From Hemerocallis citrina (lineage: Eukaryota > Streptophyta > Magnoliopsida > Asparagales > Asphodelaceae), in NCBI GenBank assembly GCA_017893485.1, contig CM030362.1:182860175-182924174 (forward strand): a stretch of DNA of 64,000 nucleotides. Direction: 5' to 3'. Positions 24,906 through 36,030 of the stretch are shown here, one piece after another (position 1 is the first letter of the stretch; each line of letters begins with the position of its first letter). Under the pieces are notes generated by a model. The model saw nothing but the letters and a program-made list of their open reading frames with translations. It made no database searches and was not told the DNA's origin. The position numbers and the translations under genes are program-made.

Positions 24906-25009
24906 AGCATGAATAAATTAATCTAATCCAATCTTAGCATGGTATTTACTTTATTTTAGTAAGAACACAAAAATAAATATCTACAACTATCTACTACTAC
25001 TACTACTTC

Positions 25010-25640
25010 ATTCTATCATAACATGAAGCATCTACAATTTCCTCTTTTTACCATCTACTACTACTACTACTTTTTGTTAACCATGAATATAACATAAGCA
25101 TCTACAACTATCTACTATTACTACTACTTCATTTTAACATAACATAACATACAACTATCTACTACTACTTCTTTTAACACTTACTACTACTTCTTTATTT
25201 TAACAACATACCACTACTACTTTATTCTACTCATGAATAGCTACTAACATTTTACATATCATAACCATCTACAACTACTTCCTTTCAACATTTACGATTA
25301 CTACTACTTTATGTTAACCATGAATATAACATAAGCATCTATAGCTATCTACTATTACTACTACTTCATTTTAACATAACATAACATACAACTATCTACT
25401 ACTACTTCTTTTAACACTTACCACTACTTCTTTATTTTAACAACATACCACTACTACTTTATTCTAATCATGAATAGCTACTAACATTTTACATATCATA
25501 ACCATCTACAACTACTTCCTTTTAATCATTTACTATTACTACTACTTCATGTTAACCATGAATATAACATAAGCATCTACAACTACTATTACTTTATTTA
25601 AACATACTACTACTACTTTATTTCTACTACTTAAATATCT
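25010..25640. repeat. ~237-bp tandem duplication of TAC-rich sequence
   Basis: The landmark GTTAACCATGAATATAACAT recurs near 25076, 25313 and 25551, spaced 237-238 bp, with the intervening CTACTACTAC-rich sequence nearly identical. Confidence 0.85.
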
Positions 25641-27028
25641 ACTAATCTTTATTAGCATTTATTTATTACTAGTGATCATAAAAAAAGAGATCTTTTTATT
25701 CATTCTACCACTAGTGATTTAAATTAATTTCTTTTCCATCAATTAAACTAACATCTAATTTAGGTTCTTTTACTTAAGATTATTAAAGAAAATAACAATA
25801 ATAAAATAAAGTAAGAACCTCCATTTGGTTCAACCAACCATATGCTTATCTTTTTTTTAGTCCAAGATTAATACAAGTCCTACAACCAAAAATGGTTGTA
25901 TAAAATATTCATATGCTTTATGTATAGTTCATATCAAGTCCTACAACCCCAATCGGTTGTATGTGAAAGTCCATATGCCTTATGTCATTTTAGTCCAATT
26001 AACAAACACAAAACAACAAATACCATTACAAAGATTTGATCTTTATGTCCATTTGTTTCCATTTCATTTATTGTGGTTATTATTCTTAGCATTTACCAAC
26101 ATACAAAATGAGAGTCCATACAACTATATTACTAAAAATAACCATACCAAAAAGAAAGTAAAACAAGGAGGGTAAGAAGAAGAAGAACATCAAAACAACC
26201 ATTTAAAGAAACAAACAAACAAACAAACAACCAAACAACCAAAGGAGAACCCCCACCTTAGTCTCTTTTTTTGGAAGGACTTGCTAGCTTAACCTTCTCC
26301 TTCCCCTAGCTCTTAGAACTCCTAGGAAAAACCTACAAGAAAAACTCTCTTGTTAGTCTCCTCTCTTTCTTTTCCTTTCCTTTCTTTCTTTGTATTTTCT
26401 AAAATGAGACAAGGTGGAGAAGGAGGGGGTATTTATAGGAGGGGAGAGGAGGGGGTAAGTGCAAATGTGCACTCACATTTTGCACAAAAACCCCAAGAAG
26501 AGGCAAGGCCGGCCATGCTCCTAGGGGGTAGGGGTGAGGTGGAGGTATGGTGAGGTATGGTTCTATGTGGTGGAGGTGTTATGTGAGGGTTTCTAGAAGG
26601 GGTTTTAATATTCTCATGCATACAAACCCTACTTTAAGCCTCCTAATCAAACCCTAACTATCTAATTAAGTTGTCATGACAAGGATGAGTACATTGTCCA
26701 AAAGTACATACTACATACTTTGTATAATGTACTAAGTACCATACAATTGTATGTATATGTATATGTATGTGTATACCAAAAATTCCTTATATAATCCTCA
26801 TAAATAGTTTAATTTGAAAATAATAATAAAATAAGTTTTTATTATTAATTCGGAGGATTGCGCTATCAATTTGATGCACTTCGGATGTACACCGACCGAT
26901 ATATGCGCGTAGACACTGTTTGTGGGCAAACTGGCGAAAAATCACCAAAATAATTTGATTTTGGAATTAAAATGAAATAATAATAAAATAGTAATTTATA
27001 CGAGGTAATATCCGTCCGGGATATTACA

Positions 27029-28000
27029 CAAATTCACTTAAAACCCAAGCAACAAGCATGAACAATCTCATTTTCAAATCCAAGCAATCCCCTTTCATGA
27101 TATAATTGTATATAAAGTTTAAATAAAAAATTTCCATCACTGGTCGCTCCTCAAAAAATCATAGTGTGCAACTTCAGATATATGATCCAACTCATCTCCA
27201 AATTCAGACAAAAAAACATCTCCAAATTCACTTAAAACCCAAGCAACAAGCATGAACAATCTCATTTTCAAACCCAAGCAATCCCCTTTCATGATATAAT
27301 TGTATATAAAGTTTAAATAAAAAAATTCAATCACTAGTCGCTCCTCAAAAAATCATAGTGTGCAACTTCAGATATATGATCCATCTCATCTCCAAATTCA
27401 GACAAAAAAGCATCTCCAAATTCACTTAAAATCCAAGCAACAAGCATGAACAATCTCATTTTCAAACCCAAGCAATCCCCTTTCATGATATAATTGTATA
27501 TAAAGTTTAAATAAAAAATTTCCATCACTAGTCTCTCCTTAAAAAATCATAGTGTGCAACTTCAAATATATGATCCATCTCATCTCCAAATTCAGACAAA
27601 AAAGCATCTCCAAATTCACTTAAAACCCAAGCAACAAGCATGAACAATCTCATTTTCAAACCCAAGCAATCCCCTTTCATGATATAATTGTATATAAAGT
27701 TTAAATAAAAAATTTCCATCACTAGTCGCTCCTCAAAAAATCATAGTGTGCAACTTCAGATATATGATCCATCTCATCTCCAAATTCAGACAAAAAAGCA
27801 TCTCCAAATTCACTTAAAACCCAAGCAACAAGCATGAACAATCTCATTTTCAAACCCAAGCAATCCCCTTTCATGATATAATTGTATATAAAGTTTAAAT
27901 AAAAAATTTCCATCACTAGTCGCTCCTCAAAAAATCATAGTGTGCAACTTCAGATATATGATCCATCTCATCTCCAAATTCAGACAAAAAAGCAACTAAC
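27029..28000. repeat. 194-bp satellite array, right part
   Basis: Monomers begin near 27151, 27345, 27539, 27733 and 27927 (partial), spacing 194 bp, with about 97-99% identity by eye. Each monomer contains an open minus-strand frame of about 64 residues, but this is a by-product of near-identical copies. With the left part there are just over seven units in all. Confidence 0.95.
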
Positions 28001-28924
28001 CCATCTCCAAATGCATCATAATTCCAGTTTACTCTGAACCAAACTAAAACTCAAATGCATAATAAACCATCTCCAAATGCATAAGAAAGCAAACTCAAAC
28101 GAGTTAGTATTCTCATGCTATGTTCACCAAAAACACTTCGTTGATCTATAAACTGAGATCTGTAAAATAAACTTGTATATAACCTCACATAAAGCTTCAA
28201 AATGGGAGATGGTCGAGCTCCAAAAACCTAGCAAAATCTGAGCTAGAAACACCTAGCTCCGAAGTCCACTAACTCCTCAGATCCAAGCTAGTTAGTTCAA
28301 CTTCTTAAAGCTCTTTAGCTTCAACAAGAATCAACAAGAAGCTAGCCTAGTCGAAAATCAACAAGAAGAACCAACAAGAAGCTAGCTTAGCCGATAATCA
28401 ACAAGAAGAAACAACAAGAACCAATGCTAGTTTATTAATTTACGATCATGCTCGAATTTTGCTAAAGTTTCAGCCGATAATCAACAAGAACCAACAAGAA
28501 CATCACAGAATCATTACCACCCAAGTCTATAACATCCAAAATTCTCCTAAATCGAGATCTCCCCTAAATTGAGTATCAAACCATTACCACCCAAAATTCC
28601 CACAAACATAAATACCACAGAATCAATCGCACCATTACCATTACAAAATCGCACCATTACAATCAAACCATTACCATCACAAAATCAAGAAGTAGAGAGA
28701 GAGAGAGCACGCGCGAGAGGGAGAGATTACTTGCGATGAGGGAGAAATGACTGAGCAGGATAGAGTAAGGGAAGGAGGCCCAATGGCGACGTCGACGGAG
28801 GAGTTGTCGAGGAAGGGAAGGAGGCCCAATGGCGACGGCACGGGGAAACTTAGGGTTTGGTTAAAAAAAAAAGAAAAAACGAAATGTGCTAAGGGTTTCG
28901 CGGTAGGATTGGGGATTTATCCCT
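28001..28924. mobile_element. CACTA interior, right side, non-coding
   Basis: Contains AACAAGAAC(C/T)AACAAGAA repetitions (28320-28500), a GAGAGAGAGAG tract at 28695-28725 and a direct duplication of GGAAGGAGGCCCAATGGCGACG (near 28769 and 28815). The last part could be a leader of a former internal gene; no transposase is recognisable. Confidence 0.6.
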
Positions 28925-29160
28925 GTATATTCACCGATGTTTTTATTAATAAACACCAGTGAATGAGAGAGGATTTGTGGGGATATATTTCCGCTTTCTA
29001 TTCACCGGCATGTTTTTATAAAAATGTCGGTGAATATTATAATTCACCGGCATTTTTTAGAGGCCGCCGGTGTATAACTATACATTTTTGCGACCCTATC
29101 CTAGTCTTATCCTACCTCGGTGCGATTGGTAAAATACCGGGGAATATACGCCGGTAAATC
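28925..29160. repeat. CACTA right sub-terminal repeat region
   Basis: Copies of TTCACCGGCATG, ATGTCGGTGAATA, TTCACCGGCATTTTT and GCCGCCGGTGTATA mirror the left sub-terminal block. Confidence 0.85.
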
Positions 29161-29165
29161 CAGCA

Positions 29166-29177
29166 TGTGTTGTAGTG
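29166..29177 (-). repeat. CACTA terminal inverted repeat, right
   Basis: TGTGTTGTAGTG, followed directly by the duplicated ACT. Confidence 0.9.
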
Positions 29178-29289
29178 ACTTACCCATGGTGGAACTCAAA
29201 GTTATCCATCTCCATCATCCATCTTTTCCTTCTAACTTCTTTTCCCCCAAGCAGAAGGCTTTTCCTTCTAACTCATCCTTGTTGAGAAG
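29178..29289. repeat. Host-derived segment, copy A (second half)
   Basis: Sequence such as CTCCATCATCCATCTTTTCC and GGCTTTTCCTTCTAACTCAT aligns with copy B at 39886-39911 joined to 46206-46255. It ends AGAAG at the Tat LTR edge. Confidence 0.6.
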
Positions 29290-29706
29290 TGTTGCTGCTG
29301 ATTTTGGTGTGTGAGCAAACAGGTGTATTTGTGGATTCTTTAGGAAACAAATAAGGCAAACATATTGACTTTTGGTTGGCGTTTGACTGTTTCTTGCTGT
29401 TGCTGTTAACCTGCAAAAAAGTTTGATAAACCGGGATGGATCCCGGCGATGAACCCTCCGACGCTCAAGTCAGTAATCAGGAAGATTATGAGAGAGCACT
29501 TTTGTGGAAAAATATTGATTACCTTGTTATGGTGGGGGAGAGGGGTATTTATAGTCGCCTTAAGAGACAATTTAGAGATAATCATTTATGTTTATGTCCC
29601 GGTGTTTTTGAATAAGATGTAGAGTTTAAACTCGTTTCATGATAAGAGATATGGTTTAAACTGCCTCTTAAAGATAATTATGAATTTGAATGACTCTTAA
29701 ACCGCC
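29290..29706 (-). repeat. Tat 3' LTR (homologous part)
   Basis: Starts TGTTGCTGCTGATTTTGG and aligns with 38850-39263 throughout, including GATGGATCCCGGCG(A/-)... and the TATTTATAGTCGCC box. Sense orientation of the element is minus. A minus-strand reading near 29707 (AAATGGAGAAA then TGGCGG) could be the polypurine tract and LTR start. Confidence 0.7.
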
Positions 29707-30175
29707 ATTTCTCCATTTTCGACGTCGATGACAAGAATGCTCGGAATGAGCTGCCGAAGTCTAGAGGGACTTCGAGGAGGCGGTATGTGGAGTCTTGACC
29801 GTTGACCGTTGACCAGTCAATGCTATTTCTCCAATTTCGACGTCGGTGACAAGAATGCTCGGCGTGAGTTGTCGAAGTTTAAAGGGACTTCGAGGAGTCG
29901 ACTCATGGAGATGTTTGACCGTTGACCGTTGACCAATCAATGCCATTTCTTCAATTTCGACGTCGGTCAAAAGAATGCTCAGCGTGAGCTGCCGAAGTCT
30001 AGAGGGACTTCGAGGAGTCGACACGTGGAGATGTTTGACCGTTGACCGTTGACCAATCAATGCCATTTATCCAATTTCGATGTCGGTGACAAGAGTGCTC
30101 GGAACAACTTGCCGAAGTAGAGAGACTTCGGAGACGACACGTGGAGTTGTTGACCATTGACCAGTCATGAGTCAT
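29707..30175. repeat. Four ~120-bp tandem repeats rich in TTGACC
   Basis: Units start near 29707, 29825, 29945 and 30065 (period 118-120). Each holds TTTCGACGTCGGTGACAAG, a GGGACTTCGAGGAG block and GACCGTTGACCGTTGACC. The TTGAC(C) cores equal the W-box core bound by WRKY factors. The array is either U3 of the 3' LTR or the upstream region of the plus-strand ORF at 30461; regulation is inferred. Confidence 0.9.
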
Positions 30176-30277
30176 TTGGATTCCCCGTGTCTTTTGTCGT
30201 TTTGCGCTAAATGGACCAGGCCTTTGTGTTTTGGGGGGCCTTTTAACCTTGGTGAATGTTCCAATAACCCCTCTCTC

Positions 30278-30284
30278 TATAAAA
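30278..30284 (+). promoter_or_regulatory. Candidate TATA box for the antisense ORF
   Basis: TATAAAA in CCTCTCTCTATAAAACTTCAC lies 177 bp upstream of the ATG at 30461 and downstream of the TTGACC repeats, a plausible plant core promoter arrangement. Confidence 0.5.
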
Positions 30285-30285
30285 C

Positions 30286-30312
30286 TTCACCCCCACCCCC
30301 ACCCCCACCCCC
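30286..30312 (+). repeat. (CCCCCA)n tract
   Basis: Four to five units of CCCCCA. On the minus strand this is a G-rich purine/T run that could act as polypurine tract for the Tat 3' LTR or form a G-quadruplex. Confidence 0.8.
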
Positions 30313-30460
30313 TCATTTGCTCATTCTCTATGTTTTTACTTAGACAATTTTTACTTTCAAACGGGAGCTTTCGGCGAAGGTTTTCTATTTCCAGTGATCT
30401 TTTCCGATCGTTGCTATCAAATCAAGGTAATTCTTAGATAACTTAATTTACTTTTAGAGA

Positions 30461-32265
30461 ATGTCTAGCATTGCTCCGGGGCAAGAGACCTCCCCCATCG
30501 ACACCATTGAGCCGACCTCTAGTCAAGCTCCTACGATCGACAAGGGCAAGGCCATAGTAGAGACCTCTTTGGCCGTTGTGGAAACCATCGTAGAGGGGGA
30601 ACGGAGAATGGGGGAGTTCGACAGGCTGTCTGGTCCCCTGACAGGGCTTCATCGGGTTCGAAAGCTTCTGGGTGATCTAGCCGAGCATATCGTGTACGGT
30701 CGGGGTCGAGACTTTGAGGAGAACGCTACTCGGGAGACTTTAGAGGCCGACGACACCATCTCCATACTCAACGAAAAGGCCTTGAAGTCAATTTGGGAGT
30801 GTTTTCTGATCCCGAGCGAATTCGAGCTGATGCTTCCTGGACTCGGGGTGAGGGCCAATTCGCCGATGCCTGTGGACATGTGTTTTTGGCCCGTCGATGC
30901 TTTCTTAGCCAGAGTTCAAATACCGCTTCACCCTTTTATTGCCGAGGTGTTGCGATGGTACAGGGTCAGCCCAATCCAATATATGTCGAACGTGTAGAGG
31001 CTTATCAACGGATTCATCCTCCATTGTCAAGCAGCCAACTTCGAGCCACGGTTGAGTGTGCTACAGACAGTGTACCGGATACATCAGCAGCACAAAACGG
31101 AGTTCTAGTTCTATCTTTCTCTGAGGCATTGGGCAAAGCTTTTCAGCTGTCCAAACTCGATCAAGAACTGGAGAGACAAATTCTTGCTGATCTGAAGTCC
31201 AGAGCCGTGGAACATTCCGACCACCTAGGTCGAGGAGATTCTGAAGTGGGCGAAGGTGAGCCCTGTTCTTAGCCCTGAGGAAACGGAGATGGTACAGACG
31301 CTTCTTGATCGACCGAATTTTGATTGGAAAGACTTGACGGAGGAAGTGCTCTTCAGAGGGGGTCTCAGCCTAATAAACCTCAGTATGCCTTTATTCTTTT
31401 AGTTCAGCATCGCCTTTTTTTTGACTTAACCGAATCTTTATTTGCTCTTATCCTCTGCACATTTCCGTCTTTGCAGAATCGATGGACTTCGACGAGATGC
31501 ATGCGGAGCATAGGGTTCTCAGCAGCAAGGCCCCCACCAATAAGATAAGGAAGAGGTTTGCCATGAAGATTTCTTCTTCGCCGAAGGTGAAGACAGTTGT
31601 TGCCGCCACAAAGCACTCCTCAAAGGAGGTTGTTGTGGTCTCGCAACCGGCGACTTAGGCAGCTTCGTCAGCCTCCGTTGATGCGGAGGCCTTCCCCATG
31701 TCAACGGCCTTGGCTTTGGAAGTCCCGGCCCTAACTTCCGCAGCCGAGGAGTTCCTGACCGAGGAACATAAGAAGATTTTTGTCTCTGACTGGCAAGTCA
31801 GGAAGCTCGACGGATTCCTCAGCAATTCATCTATTTGCATGCAGGAAGTTCGGCATCTAGCCACACCGAAGGACAAGGCCAACATGGAGGCGGGGACCGT
31901 TGGCGACGATGCACTCGAGATAGTTCAAGCTTCCATGTCGGTAAGTCTTCTATCATCTTCCAACCTTTTCTTTTTTGCTAAGTGTGGGTGTTCTTCTAGC
32001 TAGAATTATCGGGTTCTGCTTTTCTTGCATATCACTTGCCACTTCAGGCATCTGATGGAGAAGATGACCGGGCAGGAGAAGGTGCTGAAGCTCGAGTATG
32101 AGAAAGCTCGTGCTGACAAAGTTAGGATCGCCAAAGACCTCTAGCAGTCGAGGATTTAGGTTGAGATGAAGACTTCGAGGGTTGAGCACCTCGAGGCCGT
32201 TGTCACCAGGCTAGAGGCAGACAACGCTCGGTTGCTGATGGTACGACTCGGCTTGCAGGCCTAGA
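30461..32265 (+). pseudogene. Plus-strand (antisense) extra ORF of the Tat element, spliced
   Basis: ATG at 30461 opens 178 codons with no transposase or gag similarity that I can name. A single stop (V-TAG at 30995) interrupts it; the same frame continues as RLINGFILHCQAANFEP and, after further stops, KNWRDKFLLI and PEETEMVQTLLDRPNFDW. An intron fits 31383-31476 (A|GTATGC ... TTGCAG|AA), followed by SMDFDEMHAEHRVLSSKAPT. A second intron fits 31941-32048 (donor GTAAGT, acceptor TTCAG). The final part, HLMEKMTGQEKVLKLEYEKA onward, is coiled-coil-like. Globular N-terminus plus C-terminal coiled coil matches extra antisense ORFs reported from Tat elements in plants. Function unknown; this copy is broken. 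Confidence 0.65.
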
Positions 32266-33080
32266 GATTTCTTCTGAAGCAACGAGGGAGCGGCAAAGCA
32301 CTCGTCGTCCCCATGTATCTCTTAATAGGAGTGTCCCACTTCCAAGGAGGAGTTAAGGTGACACTTCGTAGTTTTGTAGGAGTCTTTAGTCTTGAATAGG
32401 ACTTGTATCCCCATCTTAGGCGGAATAAAATGTTTGCAGTATGGTCTTTGAATAAGACTTGTATCCCAACTTTTAATGGACTAAGATATTTGTAGTATTC
32501 GAGCAATATTTTTGTTGATTGCATCTTTCGATCCTGTAATGAGCCTTTTTCACCTAATAACACTTGTAATTATTCCTTTCTTGTGGAACAAACAATGTTT
32601 TTTGGCTTAAGAGTTTGTCGTTTCTCTAAGTGTTTGCTAACACTTGTGTTCAAGAGAGTTTTCAACAGTTGTCGGAGCAATTTCGAATGGTAAGCTACTT
32701 TGCACTTACTTGTGGCAAGCAGCTAAAGTGGCATCGAACCAAGTGTTGGACTCCGAACTTGTCGTTTAAGAGTTTCAACAGTTGTGGGAGCAATTTCGAA
32801 TGGTGAGCTACTTCGCACTTGCTCATTCGCAAGCAACTAAAGTGGCATCGAACCAAGTGTTAGACTCTAAACTTTTTGTTTAAGAGAGTTTTCGTACTTA
32901 GAGTGTACGCTTTGGGGTAAGATAACCAGAAAATTTAGAAAATAGGTTTTCTGAGAAATAAATTGATTTTATTAAAGAGAACTAAGTGGCTACTTTTAAG
33001 TTGCAAGCCTTTATTACATTTGAAAAAATTAACTAAATATGAGGAAAAAACAAACTTAGAAATGCTCTAGGGGTAGAAGT
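32266..33080. repeat. Tat region between antisense ORF and integrase, with short tandem duplications
   Basis: A ~75-bp unit (AATAGGACTTGTATCCCC / AATAAGACTTGTATCCCA) is duplicated near 32395-32490, and a ~113-bp unit (TTTCAACAGTTGT...GGCATCGAACCAAGTGTT) near 32660-32860. No ORF of substance. It probably contains the 3' untranslated region of the antisense transcript and the end of the sense gag-pol. Confidence 0.55.
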
Positions 33081-34240
33081 TGCTTGGAGCGGTGTTTAAA
33101 CATCCTGCTGGTACTTCAACAAGTGTTCTGCATTCCATGTTCTTGGTACTCTCTTGCCCCCCTGGTCTTCAAGTTGATATGCTCTAGGGCGAACAACTTT
33201 GGATATCCTGTACGGCCTCTCCCAATTAGGAGATAGTTTCTCTTTCTTGCTCGGGAAAGAAATTGATAGTTTTCTCATAACCATATCTCCTTATTTGAGA
33301 TTTGTGGGGCGGACTCTCTTATTATAGGGCTGCTCGATCCTATGCTGATAGATCTCTTGACAGATGGAAGATCTTTCTCGAATCTCATCGATGAGGTCCA
33401 AGTAGCCCCGAAGTTGGTTCAAATTTTGCTCTTCATTAAAGGCAATCAAGCAGGGAGATGGTAGGCCAACTTCCAGTGGATGACGGCTTCGGAGCCATAA
33501 GTAAGGTTGAAGGGAGATTCTCCTGTTAGGGTCCTCTTAGTAGTGCGGTAGCTCCAGAGCACATTGGGGAGATGTTCGACCCATAATCTCTTGATTGACT
33601 TATCTAGTCTCTTCTTTAAGACGGAGAGAATTTACCGGTTGGCGTTCTCTGCTTGACTGTTGGATTGCGGGTGGGATTTGAGGAGAATCGTTGCTAGATA
33701 CCGAGGTCCACACAAAAATTGTGGAAGGATGTCCCCGTAAATTGGGTCCCATTATCTGCTACTAAGATTTGAGGTACACCGAATCTGCAGACGATATTCT
33801 TCCAAAAGAACTGTTGGAATCTATTCTCAGTGATTGTTGTTAAAGGCTCGGCTACAATCCATTTGGAGAACTAGTCCATTGCAACGATAAGAAACCTCAG
33901 CTGGCCAAGAGCTGGAGGGAATGGCCCTAGCAAGTCCATCCCCCACACTGCGAAAGGGATTGGACTGGATAAGGAGGACATTTGGGCTTATGATAAGTGC
34001 CGAATTGTTGAGAACTTTTGGCAGGGGACGCATTGGCGAACGTGTTGTTCGGCATTGCTAAGAAGTGTAGGCCAAAAATAACCATAATTTAGGATTTTGT
34101 GGGCGAGTGACCTTGCTCCCAAATGAGCGCCACACATCCCTTCATGGGCCTCCTTTAGAGCATTTAGGCCTCCTCGGGGAAGAGGCATCTTAAGTAGGGT
34201 CTGCCGTCCACTTGAATGTAAGAGCACTTGTACATGACCC
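33081..34240 (-). pseudogene. Tat integrase
   Basis: Minus strand. The N-terminal zinc domain is legible at 34227-34000 (HEGMCGAHLGARSLAHKI, YGYFWPTL, CVPCQKF: HHCC pattern). The C-terminal end at 33284-33096 reads WERPYRISKVVRPRAYQLED and WNAEHLLKYQ, the usual closing motif of Tat integrases (GPYxV...GAYxLxD...WNAxxLRxY). The catalytic core between is broken by stops and frame changes. Confidence 0.8.
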
Positions 34241-34880
34241 CTTTGATGAGCGTTTATTGCTCGGCACTGGTTCTGACTTTTCTAGCCTCTTTAGGGTATG
34301 AAGGGAGAATTTCGTCTTTAAGAAACTCGAGCAGGGGCTTAATCCAATTCTCCCTGAGTGCAACGGACAGTATCTCCATTAGTTTGGAGCCTTCTTCTCT
34401 GATGTTGGGTTTCAAGAGGACTTCTATCAAGACGGTACGTTCAAGTCCCTGGAGGTAAGAGGAAGCCAACTTTGAGAGGGCATCTGCCTTCCCATTCTCC
34501 ACTCAAGGGATTCGTTGGAGTTGTGCTTCTTTGAAAGTAGCTAGCAGCTCTTTGACCTTGGCCAAATATTTGGCCATTCGATCATCTCTTGCCTCATAAT
34601 CGTCGGTTACCTGGTTCACCACCAGCTGTGAGTCACTGAATACTTTGACGCAATGGGCACTGTCCTTGTGCGCCAGGCACAAACCGGCTATGAGAGTCTC
34701 ATATTTCGTTTCGTTGTTTGATGCCAGGAAATTAATTCGGAGTGAATACTAAAGAACGAAGTCATCGGGGCCAGTCAGGATGACCCCTGCTCCGCTCCCA
34801 TCAGTGCATGAGGACCCATCAACAAACACGATCCAGAATGGGGGTTCCTCTCTTGCCTCTCTAGGGTCAGGGATAGTGCT
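34241..34880 (-). pseudogene. Tat second (archaeal-type) RNase H
   Basis: Minus strand. WIVFVDGSSCTDGSGAGVIL gives the first catalytic Asp, NNETKYETLIAGL the Glu, and VFSDSQLVVNQV the next Asp, with GKADALSKLAS the last. This extra RNase H after the RT-linked one is a hallmark of the Tat lineage. One stop after FVL near 34749 and another before VENGKAD break the frame. Confidence 0.85.
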
Positions 34881-36030
34881 CTCTACTATAAATTCTGCTA
34901 GGGCTTGTGCCCTGATAGCGGTTCTTGGTTGATAGTTGATATCATGTTGGCTCAGCTCTATAGACCACTTCATAGGGTGCCCCGAAGTTTCGGGCCTATG
35001 GAGCACTTGCTTGAGGGGCTGGTTGGTAAGAACAACCACTAAATGGGATTGAAAGTATGGGCGGAGCTTTCGAGCTGCCATGACTAACACATAGGCAATC
35101 TTTTCTATCTTTGGGTAATGGAGTTCGAAATGTCTGAGAACCTTACTCATATAGTAGATCGGCCTTTGCGTTTTTTCTTCTTATCTTACTAGGACGGTGC
35201 TGAGGGTCTGTTCTGAGATGGCGAGGTATATGTAGAGGATTTCCCCAAGCTTGCTTAAGAGTGGGGGGTTGACCAGATAGGCTTTGAGTTGGTCGAAGGA
35301 CTCCTGCTGTTGTTACCCCCACTCAAAGCATTTTGTTCCTCTAAGGGCCTTGAAGAATGGGAGACACTTTTCTCCTGACTTAGAGAGAAAGCGCCCTCTG
35401 GCAGCGAGGCATCCTGTGAGTCTTTGTAAGTCTTTGACATTGGAAGGAGGTTCCATGTTCAGAATGGCCTAGATCTTCTCCGGGTTGGCTTCTATGTCTC
35501 TTTGGCTAACCATGAACCCTAGGAATTTGCCGAATGAGACACCGAAGGCACATTTAGTTGGGTTAAGTCTCATGTTGTGACTCCGCAACACATCGAAGGC
35601 CTCCTGAAGGTCAGTCACATGGTTCAATTTGCTAATGCTTTTTACCAACATGTCATCCACATAGATCTCCATGTTTCGGCCGATCTATTCTCTAAAGACC
35701 TTGTTGACAAGGCGCTGATAAGTTGCACCGAAATTCTTTAGCCCGAAGGGCATGGCCCGGTAGCAGTATTGGCCTTGGTTTGTTACGAACGAAGTCTTCG
35801 GAATATCAAGGGGAAACATCTTGATCTAGTTATACCGGGAGAAGGCATCCATGAAACTCAAGAGTTCGTGGCCGGAGGTTGCATCAATCAGAGCATCAAT
35901 GCTTAGGAGCGGGAACGAATTTTTCGGACAAGCTTTGTTCAGATCCGTGAAATTCATACAAATTCTCCAGCTCCCGTTAACCTTTCTGACCATCACAACG
36001 TTGGACAGCCACTCGGGATAGTTAACCTCC
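34881..36030 (-). pseudogene. Tat reverse transcriptase and linked RNase H
   Basis: Minus strand. RT motifs NGSWRICMNFTDLNKACPK, PFGLKNFGATYQRLVNKVF and the catalytic EIYVDDMLVKS (near 35650) are present, then FGVSFGKFLGFMVSQRDIEA. The RT-linked RNase H is seen as YMSKVLRHFELHYPKIEK and ...QPRTAIRAQALAEFIVES. Several in-frame TAG/TAA codons at W or Q positions disable it. Confidence 0.88.

Larger units (their letters stand above)
20921..27028 (-). mobile_element. Giant solo LTR (6.1 kb) inserted in the satellite
   Basis: Plus-strand ends are TGTAGCGCCCCGATTTCC and CGTCCGGGATATTACA. On the minus strand it reads TGTAATATCCCGG ... GGGGCGCTACA, the usual terminal pattern of large chromovirus LTRs. 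A perfect 5-bp duplication CAAAT flanks it. There is no gag-pol, PBS or PPT, so it is a solo LTR or a coding-less derivative. Much of the body is AT-rich and built of tandem repeats (22440-22660, 23900-24905, 25010-25640). At 6108 bp it is at the upper end for plant LTRs. Confidence 0.85.
19888..29177. mobile_element. Non-autonomous CACTA (EnSpm/CMC) transposon with nested solo LTR
   Basis: Termini CACTACAACACA and its inverse TGTGTTGTAGTG, a 3-bp ACT duplication, and sub-terminal CACCGGC-type repeats in both orientations at each end (19905-20220 and 28925-29160) define a CACTA element. Total 9290 bp, of which 6113 bp are a solo LTR plus duplication, leaving an original element of about 3.2 kb. 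No TNPA or TNPD transposase is seen; the interior is mostly a 194-bp satellite. It would depend on an autonomous relative for movement. Confidence 0.9.

Noticed and set aside
27137..27916. Four similar 64-65-residue minus-strand ORFs
   Set aside because: They are frames within successive 194-bp satellite monomers; identity comes from the repeat, not selection on protein.
30286..30312. CCCCCA repeats considered as telomeric
   Set aside because: Short tract, wrong unit, located at a retrotransposon internal/LTR border.
30427..30457. Possible 31-bp intron (AAG|GTAATT...TTTTAG|AGA) just before the antisense ATG
   Set aside because: Far below the minimum size of functional plant introns.
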